Origin: Paractinoplanes atraurantiacus
GTDB taxonomy: Bacteria; Actinomycetota; Actinomycetes; Mycobacteriales; Micromonosporaceae
Direction: 5' to 3'
DNA length: 64,000 bases
Assembly: GCF_900215205.1 (NCBI RefSeq)
Contig: NZ_OBDY01000007.1
Span: 124,001 to 188,000, forward strand
The notes beneath the pieces were generated by a model, which saw nothing but the letters and a program-made list of their open reading frames with translations, had not been told where the DNA came from and searched no databases. Position numbers and translations under genes: made by a program. Positions 8,195 to 16,660 of the stretch are shown one piece after another. Numbering within the stretch: position 1 is the first letter of the stretch; the number at the start of each line of letters is the position of its first letter.

Positions 8195-9031
8195 TTGAAC
8201 ATCATCGAAGCGGTGCTGCTGGGAGCGGTCGAGGGTTTCACCGAGTTCCTGCCCGTGTCGAGCACCGGCCATCTGACGATCCTGGAGAAGCTGCTCGGCT
8301 ATCAGCTCGATGATCCGGACATCACCGCGTTCACGGTGATCATCCAGTCGGGTGCGGTGCTGGCGACGATTCTTTATCTGCGGAAGGACATCGCGCGGAT
8401 CGTGCCGGCATTTCTGGCCGGGCTGTTCAGCAAGGCGAAGCGGGACAACAAGGATTACCGGTTCGGGTGGGCGGTGATCCTGGGTGCGATCCCGATCGTG
8501 ATCGCGGCGTTGTTGTTCAAGGATCAGGTGGAGACGACGCTGCGGAGCCTGTGGTTCGTCGCGGGTGCGCTGATCCTGTGGAGTGCGGTGATGGCGTTCG
8601 CCGATCACGCGGCCACGCAGGTGCGGCACGAGGAGGATGTGACGTGGAAGGATTCGCTGATCATCGGTGTGGTGCAGTGTCTGGCGCTGATCCCGGGTGT
8701 GTCGCGGTCCGGCGCCACGATGTCGGCGGGTCTGCTGCGTGACTTCGACCGGGTGACGGTGACGAAGTTGTCGTTCTTCCTGTCGATCCCGGCGCTGCTG
8801 GGTGCGTCGTTGTTGCAGGGCTATGAGGAGGCCGGCAACATCGCGAACGGTGTGGGCTGGGTGAACACGCTGGTCGCGACCGCGGTGAGTTTCGTGGTGG
8901 CGTACTTCTCGGTGAACTGGCTGCTGAAGTTCATCTCGCGGCACTCGTACAGCATTTTCATCTTCTACCGGGTGGTCCTCGGTCTTCTTTTGATGGTGCT
9001 GTTGGTGACGGGCACGATCGAGGCGCAGTGA
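8195..9031 (+). CDS. uppP: undecaprenyl-diphosphatase (BacA/UppP)
   Basis: A 278-residue polytopic membrane enzyme that dephosphorylates undecaprenyl pyrophosphate, recycling the lipid carrier for peptidoglycan and other envelope polymers. The first conserved active-site loop EGFTEFLPVSSTGHL is at residues 13-27, and the second, GVSRSGATMSAGL, is in the C-terminal half. About eight hydrophobic helices are visible. Start is TTG at 8195, giving the family-typical N-terminus NIIEAVLLG. The stop overlaps the next gene by 4 bp (GTGA). UppP also gives bacitracin tolerance, which fits with the neighbouring ABC-F gene, although no operon link to that gene is shown. Confidence 0.95.
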   Translation: MNIIEAVLLGAVEGFTEFLPVSSTGHLTILEKLLGYQLDDPDITAFTVIIQSGAVLATILYLRKDIARIVPAFLAGLFSKAKRDNKDYRFGWAVILGAIPIVIAALLFKDQVETTLRSLWFVAGALILWSAVMAFADHAATQVRHEEDVTWKDSLIIGVVQCLALIPGVSRSGATMSAGLLRDFDRVTVTKLSFFLSIPALLGASLLQGYEEAGNIANGVGWVNTLVATAVSFVVAYFSVNWLLKFISRHSYSIFIFYRVVLGLLLMVLLVTGTIEAQ

Positions 9032-9969
9032 TCTCGCCGTCGCAGCGGGCCCTGGAGCATGTGCGGGGGCTGTTCCCGGAGGCGTCGCCGGTGCCGGCGG
9101 CGCCGATCACGGTCAACTTCCACCCGGATCGGCTGCTGGCCGGTGGGGCGACGGTCGCGGAGCGGCTGGCGGGCGAGGGTGTGTATCGCAGCCAGTTCGA
9201 GACGGGCATCTCCAACGGTGGGCTGACCGCGTATCCGGGTGGTGACCGGGACCGGTGGGAGCAGCGGATGTTCGGCGGCGCCTATACGGGTGCGGCGGGG
9301 CGGCCGCTCTACGGCGGGCTGAATCTGGCCTGCTATCCGGATGGGGCGTCGCCGCGGTTCGGCAGCTGCCATCTGGTGCTGGCCGAGGCGGTGTCGTTGC
9401 GGGCGACGTTCAGTCACGGTGACAGTTTCACCGAGCCGGCCGTGGTGGGTACCGCCACCACGTTCCGTGGGGTGTGGGAGTCGCTGCTGTCGGAGGTCGC
9501 GCGGACGGGGCGGGCGCTGAATCTGCCGGCGCCGGGCCCGGCCGAGTGGGTGCGTGCGCTGGGTGTGCCGCGCACGGCGGCGGGGCGGGCCATGGACGAC
9601 TACGTCGAGGCGCAGATCCATGGGGGTCTCACGCTTGCTGCTGACGTCACGGCCGTCGTGGCCGATCCTTCCTTCCGGGGTACGCCGGTAGAGGCGCACC
9701 TGCGCGCGCTGGGGTCCCCGCTGCGCTGGGCGCCGGGTTTCCGGTTGGCGGCCGCTGAGTTCCCGGCCGAGTTGCGGGGGCCGGAGGTGCCGGCGCTGGC
9801 GGCGGCGGTGGGCGAGCGTTTCGGACGGGAGACGCTCGACGCGGAGTTGGTGGGCCGGGCGGCGCGGGAGCCGTCGACGTGGGCGGGCTTCGGTGGCCGG
9901 GCCGAGGTGTTGCAGCTGCTCAAGTACGTCTGGCACATCCTGGTGCTGCGCGGCGAACCGGCCGGTTAG
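9028..9969 (+). CDS. DUF3626-like protein, translationally coupled to uppP
   Basis: A 313-residue protein with the signature blocks I associate with DUF3626: YRSQFETGISNGGLTA, GGDRDRWEQRMFGGAY, RPLYGGLNL and FGSCHLVL, followed by a helical C-terminal half. The Arg/Ser/Glu-containing blocks recall mono-ADP-ribosyltransferase-like folds, but that is a guess. There is no signal peptide and no membrane segment. The GTG start at 9028 overlaps the uppP stop (GTGA), so the two are co-translated. Function is unknown, and the coupling to a cell-wall lipid recycling enzyme is the only clue. Confidence 0.75.
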   Translation: MISPSQRALEHVRGLFPEASPVPAAPITVNFHPDRLLAGGATVAERLAGEGVYRSQFETGISNGGLTAYPGGDRDRWEQRMFGGAYTGAAGRPLYGGLNLACYPDGASPRFGSCHLVLAEAVSLRATFSHGDSFTEPAVVGTATTFRGVWESLLSEVARTGRALNLPAPGPAEWVRALGVPRTAAGRAMDDYVEAQIHGGLTLAADVTAVVADPSFRGTPVEAHLRALGSPLRWAPGFRLAAAEFPAELRGPEVPALAAAVGERFGRETLDAELVGRAAREPSTWAGFGGRAEVLQLLKYVWHILVLRGEPAG

Positions 9970-11050
9970 GGCAGCTGGCATTCCTGGAGCAGGCGGCCGA
10001 TCGAGGGATGTTCGGCGAGGCCGCTGTGCAGGATGACGTCGGCGGCGGCGTGCTGGCCGGGTGACAGATCGGCTCCGGCGGGTGGTGGCCCGTCGGGGAA
10101 GGCGAGGCTGAGCAGCAGGCGGGCGGCGTAGTAGAAGCGGCTCATGTCCTCGCCGCCGGCGGCGAGCCGTTCGATGAGCATGGGGCCCAGGGCCGGCACG
10201 GAGCGGGCCGGAAGGTCACCGAGCGCGAGCGCGGCCCCCAGCGCCGGGTCGTCGTGGTGGAAGGTCCATCCGTCGAAGTTCGCGGGGCCGTGGAACAGGC
10301 AGTCGCACAGTTGCTCGAGCATGTCCGTGTCCGGTGTCGCGGTCAGCCGGGCCAGTCCCATCAGCACCGTCCAGCGGATGAGGCGCCCGGGCTGGTCGCG
10401 CCATCGGGTCACGGCGGCGGCCAGGCCGGTGTCGGCGGGGTCGCCGATCGTTCCGGCGGTCAGGCAGAGGAACGAGGCGACCACCCGGTCCGGTTCGGCG
10501 GCGAGCCGGGCGGTGATGACCGGTGTCGCCTGCGGTGCGGCGCCGGGGAAGAAGCTGAGCAGGTGCGCGCTCAGGCCGCGGGCGTCGCGACTGGGGTTGT
10601 CGAGCAGCCGCAGGTAGGTCGGCACACCGGCGCGGACCGCGTCGTACGCGTGGCGTTGCACCGGTTGATCTGCGGTGGCGGCCCGGAGCGGTCGCGCTGT
10701 TCGGTGATTTCGTGCAGGCGGGGCCCGAGCCGGTGCGGGCGGGCGCCGGCCAGCCGGTCCAGCGCGTCTTCGGGCAGGCTGGCCACGAGCAGTTCGTGCC
10801 CGAGCGTGCGATCCGGGGCGGCGTCGTCGGCGAGCAACTCGATCAGGTAGGGCGCGGCCGCGACGGCGGCCGGGTAGAGGGTGTCCTGGTGCAGGGCCCG
10901 GATCCGGAACTGCCGGGCGGCCTCGGTCCGGCGCTGTTCGTCGCGGGAGCGCAGCGCCCGCAGCAGGCCGGGCATGTCGGTGGCCGGCCCGTAGGCGTGG
11001 TGTACGGCCGCCCAGTCGAGGTCGAGGGGATCGGAGCTCACGCCGGGCAC
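9966..11050 (-). pseudogene. HEAT-repeat protein gene with an internal frameshift
   Basis: The 5' part (11050 down to about 10680) encodes the usual start of actinobacterial HEAT-like proteins: DWAAVHHAYGPATDMPGLLRAL, then a PAAVAAAPYLIELL repeat and a HEITEQRDR segment. The 3' part, in a different frame from about 10685 to 9966, encodes the expected continuation QRHAYDAVRAGVPTYLRLLD and further helical repeats. Read straight, the first frame runs out at 10571. A one-base change near 10676-10690, in a GC-rich stretch, rejoins them into a protein of about 360 residues, the usual length of these proteins. HEAT repeats normally serve as protein-binding scaffolds. Confidence 0.7.
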
Positions 11051-11068
11051 CCTAGGGCATGTGGGGGT

Positions 11069-11626
11069 TCAGCGGCTGTGCAGGACGTACAGGTCGGTGC
11101 GGAACTGGCGGCTCAGCGTGTCGTAGGCGGCGCTGATCTCGTCGAGGGTGGCCGGGTCGCCCGTACTGAAGCAGCTCTGTAGTGCGGGGTTCCACCAGGG
11201 CAGGTTGCGGCGGTCGCCGAGGCCGGGGCGGCTGATCGGGGCGCGGATCGGCGCGTCGGCGTCGGCGGTGGCGAACATGGCGAACATGGCGGCCATGAAG
11301 GCCTGGTAGGCGGTGAACAGGTCGTCGGAGAACAGCAGCCGGTTGGCGTACATGGTCTCGTCGACCTCCCGTTTGAGGGCGATGACCTGGGCCGGCTGGA
11401 TCTCCTTCCACCGGCCGACGAAGGTGGCGAAGCACAGCATCCGGTTCAGCGGCGGGGCGAGCTTGTCGAAGATCTGCAGGCGGCGGGTGATGACGGTCTG
11501 GTTGGCCCACTGCGCCTGTTCCACCTTGCGCAGCCGCCGGTTCAGGACGTAGCCGACGGCGACCACGGCCAGTGGGGTCAGCGCGTCGACGACGAGTTTC
11601 GCCACCTCCAGAGCCATGCTGTCCAC
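11069..11626 (-). CDS. small membrane-anchored protein divergent from the SIR2/STAND unit
   Basis: A 185-residue protein with one N-terminal hydrophobic helix (LVVDALTPLAVVAVGYVLN, about residues 11-29), then a basic stop-transfer RRLRK and a mostly helical cytoplasmic domain containing NRMLCFATFVGRWKEI and a Met/Phe-rich patch FMAAMFAMFATAD. No family is recognised. It is transcribed away from the SIR2-like gene across an 80-bp gap, so the two could share a control region. Membership in that system is possible but unsupported. Confidence 0.75.
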   Translation of the reverse strand: MDSMALEVAKLVVDALTPLAVVAVGYVLNRRLRKVEQAQWANQTVITRRLQIFDKLAPPLNRMLCFATFVGRWKEIQPAQVIALKREVDETMYANRLLFSDDLFTAYQAFMAAMFAMFATADADAPIRAPISRPGLGDRRNLPWWNPALQSCFSTGDPATLDEISAAYDTLSRQFRTDLYVLHSR

Positions 11627-11706
11627 GATGGCGCCGGTGCCCGCGTGGCACAGTCCGACCGGCGACAGTCCGGTGTCACCGGCCGATTCAGGGTTGACGA
11701 TGAGGC

Positions 11707-12657
11707 ATGGCGCAAGCGCCGGACGAAGAACACTTCGAGATGCTCGCCGGCCGGCTTCTGGCCGGGGCGGTCGTCCCGTTCCTGGGCGCCGGGGTGAACC
11801 TGTGTGACCGGCCGCCGGCGGCGGTGTGGGAGCGGGGCCGTTATCTGCCGAGCGGGGCCGAGCTGGCGGCGTATCTGGCCGAGTCGATCGGTTATCCGTA
11901 CGCCGACTCCGGTGACCTGTTGCGGGTGTCGCAGTACGTCGACGTGAAGCTGGGCAACGGGCCGCTGTACGAGAGCCTGCACGAGGTGTTCGACGCCGAC
12001 TACGCGCCGACCCCGGTGCACCGGCTGCTGGCGAGCCTGCCCAAGCTGGTGCGGGCCCGCGGCCGGCGGTTCTTCCCGCTGAACGTGACCACCAACTACG
12101 ACGACGCGCTGGAGCGGGCGTTCCAGGAGGCGGGCGAGCCGTACGACCTGGTCACCTACATCGCGGACGGTCCGGACCGGGGCCGGTTCAAGCACACCCG
12201 GCCCGACGGCAGCACCGAGGTGATCCTGGTGCCCAACGTCTATCAGGAGCTGCGCTGCGACGAGCGGCCGGTGATCGCGAAGATTCACGGTGCGGTCGGG
12301 CGGGACGCCGGTGAACGTGACAGTTTCGTGGTGACCGAGGACCACTACATCGCCTACATCAGCCACACGGATGTGGCGAAGCTGATCCCGATCAACATCG
12401 CGACCCGGATGAAGAAGAGCCATTTCCTGTTCCTGGGTTACAGCCTCAAGGACTGGAACCTGCGGGTCATCCTGCACCGGTTGTGGGGTGACGACGGGCT
12501 GACCTACAACTCGTGGGCGATCCAGCCGCGGCCCGAGCGGATCGAGGAGAAGGCCTGGTACCGGCGTGGTGTCGAGCTGCTGGACTCGGGTCTGGTCGAG
12601 TACGCGGCCGAGCTCGAGCGGGCGCTGGCGCCGGTGGCGGAGAGTCAGAAGCCATGA
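11707..12657 (+). CDS. SIR2-like domain protein, putative NADase effector
   Basis: A 316-residue single-domain protein of the SIR2-like superfamily. The Rossmann NAD-binding loop VVPFLGAGVN is at 22-31; LNVTTNYDDALE at 125-136 places the catalytic Asn (N130) with Asp132; AKIHGAVG at 191-198 provides the catalytic-type His194; FLFLGYSLKDWNLRVIL at 240-256 matches the C-terminal SIR2_2 pattern. In bacterial defence systems such proteins usually hydrolyse NAD+ rather than deacetylate. There is no zinc-binding Cys cluster of true sirtuins. ATG at 11707 follows GATGAGG. The stop overlaps the downstream STAND gene (ATGA), so effector and sensor are coupled. Role inferred from domains and context. 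Confidence 0.9.
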   Translation: MAQAPDEEHFEMLAGRLLAGAVVPFLGAGVNLCDRPPAAVWERGRYLPSGAELAAYLAESIGYPYADSGDLLRVSQYVDVKLGNGPLYESLHEVFDADYAPTPVHRLLASLPKLVRARGRRFFPLNVTTNYDDALERAFQEAGEPYDLVTYIADGPDRGRFKHTRPDGSTEVILVPNVYQELRCDERPVIAKIHGAVGRDAGERDSFVVTEDHYIAYISHTDVAKLIPINIATRMKKSHFLFLGYSLKDWNLRVILHRLWGDDGLTYNSWAIQPRPERIEEKAWYRRGVELLDSGLVEYAAELERALAPVAESQKP

Positions 12658-15600
12658 CTGTCGTACGGCTGTCGCCGCACCTGTACGGCTGCCCGTTCAA
12701 GGGTTTGCAGCCCTACACCGAGCAGGACGGTGACTACTTCTTCGGCCGTGACGCCGACCGTGACCTGGTCACGGCGAACCTGCTGGCGAGCCGGCTGACC
12801 GTGCTGTACGGGCCGAGCGGGGTCGGCAAGAGCTCGCTGCTGCAGGCCGGGGTGGTGCGTCACCTGCATCAGCTGGCCGAGAGCGAGTTCAGCTATCTGG
12901 CCGTGGGCCGGGCGGTGGTCGTCTACTTCTCGTCGTGGCGCGACGACCCGCTCGACGGGCTCGGTGCGGCCCTGCAGGCGGTGGCCTCGCCTCATGCGGA
13001 GCCGGACGCGCCGGGCCGGCGGCGGCTGTCGGTGGAGATGATCCGTGAGGTCAGCGAGCGGCTGGACGCCGACGTGGTGCTGCTGCTCGACCAGGCCGAG
13101 GACTTCATCACGTATCACTCCGGGCCGTCCGGGGACGCGTTCGCGGCGCTGCTGGGCCGCGTCGTCGGCACGCCGGGTCTGCGGGCCAGTGTGCTGCTCG
13201 GCATCCGTGAGGACGCCCTGGCCAAGCTCGACCGGCTGGAAGCGCAGGTGCCGGGCCTGTTCGGCAACACGCTGCGGCTCAACCTGCTCGACGAGCAGGC
13301 GGCCCGCCAAGCCATCGAGCAGCCGCTGAACAGGTTCAACGAGACCGCCCCGGAAGGCCGGGAGATGGCCGTCGAGCCGGAACTGGTCGACGAGCTGGTG
13401 CCGGAGCTGCGCACCGGGCGGATGTCGGTGACCGACAGCGGCGCCGGCACGGCCGGCGGGGCCGACACGACGGTGGAGGCGCCGTTCCTGCAACTGGTGA
13501 TGACGCGGCTGTGGGCGGCCGAGCGGGAACGGGCCAGCCAGGTGCTGACCCGGGCCACCCTGGCCGAGCTGGGCGGCGCCGAGCAGATCGTGCGCACCCA
13601 CCTGGACACGGTGATGGCCGAGCTGACCGGGCAGCAGCAGGAGGTGGCCGCGGGCATCTTCCGGCATCTGGTGACCCCGTCGGGGATGAAGCTGGCGCAC
13701 ACGGCCGAGGACCTGGCCGACTATGCCGGGGTCGCGGACGCGGCGCAGGTGGCCGAGGTCCTGGAGCAGCTGGCGGCGGGCCGTGAGCGGATCCTGCGGC
13801 CGGTGCCGCCGCCGGTGAATCAGCCCGGCCCGCCCCGGTACGAGATCTTCCACGACGTGATGGCGTCGGCCGCGCTGGACTGGCGGCGCCGCTACACCGC
13901 CGAACGGCAGCGCCTGGCCACCGAGGCCGAGCTGCTGGCGGCCCGGGCCGAGGCCGAGGCCGAGCATCGGCGCACCCGGCGCCGGCTGACGGTGTCGCTG
14001 CTGGTCTCCGGTGTGCTGGCCGTCCTGCTGGTGGTGGCGGTCGCGTTCTTCGTGCAGGCCCAGCGCAGCCGCAGCGAGGCCCAGCACCAGGCGATGCTGG
14101 CCGAATACGAGCAGACGTTGCAGCGTGACCCGGCCGCCGGGCTGAAAGCGGCCCTCGACGGGTGGGACGAGAAGAGCACCGGCGACGCGGAGGCGGCCGT
14201 GCGGACCGCCGTCGAAGCGGACACCAACCGGCTGATCCTGCGCGGGCATGAGGGAACGGTCAACACGGCGGTGCCTGCCCCCGACGGCAAGTCCGTGCTC
14301 ACTGCCGGGCAGGACGGCACTGCCCGGCTGTTCGACGCGAGCACCGGCCGGCTGCGGCGGCAGTTCACCGCCGCCGGAGGGTCACCGCTGACCGGGGCGT
14401 CCTTCAGCCCCGACGGCACGCTGGTCGCCACCACCGCCCAGAACGGCCAGATCCAGGTGTACGAGAGCGGCGGCCGCCATCTGGGCCGTCTCGGCCAGGC
14501 CAGCCTGTGGTGGGGCACCCGCTGGATCACGCTGAGCGGCCGGCCGGCCCTGCTCGTGTGCTGCACCGACGAGGGACCGGCCACGCTGTGGGACGCGCGG
14601 ACCCGCAAGCAGCTGACGCAGTACGGACCGGCCGCCGAGAAAGCCTGGTACGCGTCGGCCTCCCCGGACGGGCGGCAGATCGTGACCACCGGGCCCAAGG
14701 GTGTCCTGACCATCTGGGAGACCGCGACGGGCCGCATGCTCGCCCGCTCGGACGAATTCGGCTACTCCTCGTCGATGCCGGAGTTCGTCGCCGGGTCGAA
14801 CCGCGTGGTGTTCATGAACCAGCAGTTCGACTACGGCTACTACTGGGTCAGCTTCTGGGACTGGCGCAAAGGCGCCGGCGAGCTCGACCGCCGAACTGAC
14901 ATGCGCAGCCGGGTCATCGCCCCCATGGCCGTACGCCCGGACGGTGAGAAGGTGGCCATCCTGCTCGACAAGGAGATCGACTTCTTCGACGCCCGCACCG
15001 GCGAGCTCGAGAACTGGACCCCCCAAGAGCCGGACTGGGTCACGTCGGCCACCTACAGCCGCGACGGCCGGTGGCTGGTCGTCGGCGGCAACGACGGCCG
15101 CGTCCGGGTGTGGCTCGCCGACCGCATGGGCAACCGTCCCGTCGCCGAACTGCTCGGTCACCGCGGCAGCATCCTGACCGTCGCCTTCGACCGGAAGGAT
15201 CCATGGCGCGTCATCTCGGCCAGCGCCGACGGCACAGCCCGGGTCTGGCAGCTGCCGTCGCGCACCGTGCTGGCCGGGGCCACCGGCTGGGTACTGGCCG
15301 CCGGTTACAGCCCGGACGGCCGCAACATCGTCACCGCCGAGGAGGACGGGCACCTGCGGGTCTACGACACCAAGGGCAAGCTGCTCAAGGAATGGCCGGT
15401 CACCTACGGCAACGATCAGCTCAACAACGCGCTGTTCACGCCGGACGGCGACCGCATCGTGTCCAGCTCCGTGGGAAGTGACCGGCCTCAGGTGACGATG
15501 TGGCAGTCCGGCCCGAGCATTCCGCCGCTGCAGCAGAGCGGCACCCTGCTCAAGAGCCTGGCCATCAGCCCGGACGGCGCGACGGTGGCCGCCGGCGACG

Positions 15601-16208
15601 CGAACAACCAGGTGATTGTCTGGGATCTGGGCACCGGCAGGATCGTCCGTCGGCTGGGCGTGGCGAATCCGAACCTGTCCGTCCTCGGGGTGGCGTACCT
15701 GCCGGGCGGCACCACGCTGGCCGCGGCCGGCACCGACGGCACCGTCCGGTTGTTCGGCCCCGGCACCGGCGAACCGGTCCGCGTTCTCGGCCGGGCCGGG
15801 TCGTCGCCGCTGCGCGCGCTGACCGTGTCCCGCGACGGCCGGCTGCTGCTGACCGCGTCCGAGGACCACCGCCTGCACCTGTGGCGGCTCTCCGACGGCT
15901 CGGTGCGCGAGTTCGACGGGCCGGACAGCACCATCGGTGGTCTGGCCTTCAACGCCGACGCCTCGCTGCTGGCGGTCAGCGCGGCCGACGGCGCGGTGCA
16001 CGTGTGGCGGGCCGGTGACCTGGGGCACCAGCTGACCGAGCTGCACCGGCACGGCGACGCGGTCAACGCGGTCCAGTTCACCCCCGACGGGCGCGGCTTC
16101 CTCACCGCCAGCGACGACACCACCGCCGCGGTCTACCCGTGCGTCTCCTGCGGGAACTTCGAGGACGTCCGGCAGATGGCCGAGCGGCGGGAGTCCGGCC
16201 GCGGCTAG
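12654..16208 (+). CDS. nSTAND NTPase with transmembrane helix and C-terminal WD40 propeller(s)
   Basis: A 1184-residue protein. Residues 10-30 carry the nSTAND1-type lead (CPFKGLQPYTEQDGDYFFGR), followed by Walker A GPSGVGKSS at 53-61 and Walker B VVLLLDQAEDF at 141-151. Helical winged-helix-like regions extend to about 410, then a charged coiled coil (411-445), one transmembrane helix (about 446-467), and WD40 repeats from about 528 to the end, with recurring FSPDG...VATT..NG and D..VRVW units. STAND NTPases are self-inhibited switches that oligomerise on ligand sensing; WD40 repeats act as sensors. ATG at 12654 overlaps the SIR2-like gene. Together they resemble effector/STAND conflict pairs. 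The membrane helix puts the sensor and NTPase on opposite sides or at the membrane. Confidence 0.93.
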   Translation: MTVVRLSPHLYGCPFKGLQPYTEQDGDYFFGRDADRDLVTANLLASRLTVLYGPSGVGKSSLLQAGVVRHLHQLAESEFSYLAVGRAVVVYFSSWRDDPLDGLGAALQAVASPHAEPDAPGRRRLSVEMIREVSERLDADVVLLLDQAEDFITYHSGPSGDAFAALLGRVVGTPGLRASVLLGIREDALAKLDRLEAQVPGLFGNTLRLNLLDEQAARQAIEQPLNRFNETAPEGREMAVEPELVDELVPELRTGRMSVTDSGAGTAGGADTTVEAPFLQLVMTRLWAAERERASQVLTRATLAELGGAEQIVRTHLDTVMAELTGQQQEVAAGIFRHLVTPSGMKLAHTAEDLADYAGVADAAQVAEVLEQLAAGRERILRPVPPPVNQPGPPRYEIFHDVMASAALDWRRRYTAERQRLATEAELLAARAEAEAEHRRTRRRLTVSLLVSGVLAVLLVVAVAFFVQAQRSRSEAQHQAMLAEYEQTLQRDPAAGLKAALDGWDEKSTGDAEAAVRTAVEADTNRLILRGHEGTVNTAVPAPDGKSVLTAGQDGTARLFDASTGRLRRQFTAAGGSPLTGASFSPDGTLVATTAQNGQIQVYESGGRHLGRLGQASLWWGTRWITLSGRPALLVCCTDEGPATLWDARTRKQLTQYGPAAEKAWYASASPDGRQIVTTGPKGVLTIWETATGRMLARSDEFGYSSSMPEFVAGSNRVVFMNQQFDYGYYWVSFWDWRKGAGELDRRTDMRSRVIAPMAVRPDGEKVAILLDKEIDFFDARTGELENWTPQEPDWVTSATYSRDGRWLVVGGNDGRVRVWLADRMGNRPVAELLGHRGSILTVAFDRKDPWRVISASADGTARVWQLPSRTVLAGATGWVLAAGYSPDGRNIVTAEEDGHLRVYDTKGKLLKEWPVTYGNDQLNNALFTPDGDRIVSSSVGSDRPQVTMWQSGPSIPPLQQSGTLLKSLAISPDGATVAAGDANNQVIVWDLGTGRIVRRLGVANPNLSVLGVAYLPGGTTLAAAGTDGTVRLFGPGTGEPVRVLGRAGSSPLRALTVSRDGRLLLTASEDHRLHLWRLSDGSVREFDGPDSTIGGLAFNADASLLAVSAADGAVHVWRAGDLGHQLTELHRHGDAVNAVQFTPDGRGFLTASDDTTAAVYPCVSCGNFEDVRQMAERRESGRG

Positions 16209-16660
16209 GGTTGCAGCGCCGGCAGCAGCTTGGCGGTGACCGCGCGCAGCCGGGCGACGTCCTCGGGGGTGAGGTGGTCGAAGATCAGGCGGCGGACCTC
16301 GGCGACATGCCCGGGGGCGGCGGCCTCCAGCACGGCCATTCCGGCGTCGGTGAGACAGGCGAGCTGGCCGCGTTTGTCGCTGGGGCAGGCCCGGCGTTCC
16401 AGCCAGCCGCGCTGTTGCAGGCTGGCCACCGCGTGCGACAGCCGGCTGGGGGTGGTGCCGACGGCCCTGGCCAGCTCCGTCATGCGCAGGCACCGGTTGT
16501 CGGCGGCGCTGAGCGTGGCCAGGATCTGGTAGTAGGCGTGCGGGATGCCGGTGTCCTCGCGCAGCTGCCGGTCCAGGGCGGCCGGCATCGCCATGAGGAT
16601 CTGGGCGAGGTTGAGCCAGGCGCCCATCTCGTCGTCGTCGAGCCAGCGGGTGGTGCTCAT
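16205..16660 (-). CDS. MarR-family transcriptional regulator
   Basis: A 151-residue MarR protein with a winged helix at about 50-110: LRMTELARAVGTTPSRLSHAVASLQQRG is the recognition region and ACPSDKRGQLACLTDAG the wing. MarR proteins are dimeric repressors usually released by small phenolics or oxidants. It is the last gene of the GTP cyclohydrolase II/dioxygenase/MarR operon and is ATGA-coupled to the dioxygenase. Its stop overlaps the convergent STAND gene stop (CTAG at 16205-16208). The palindrome at 18147-18160 before the operon is its likely operator; inference. Confidence 0.92.
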   Translation of the reverse strand: MSTTRWLDDDEMGAWLNLAQILMAMPAALDRQLREDTGIPHAYYQILATLSAADNRCLRMTELARAVGTTPSRLSHAVASLQQRGWLERRACPSDKRGQLACLTDAGMAVLEAAAPGHVAEVRRLIFDHLTPEDVARLRAVTAKLLPALQP

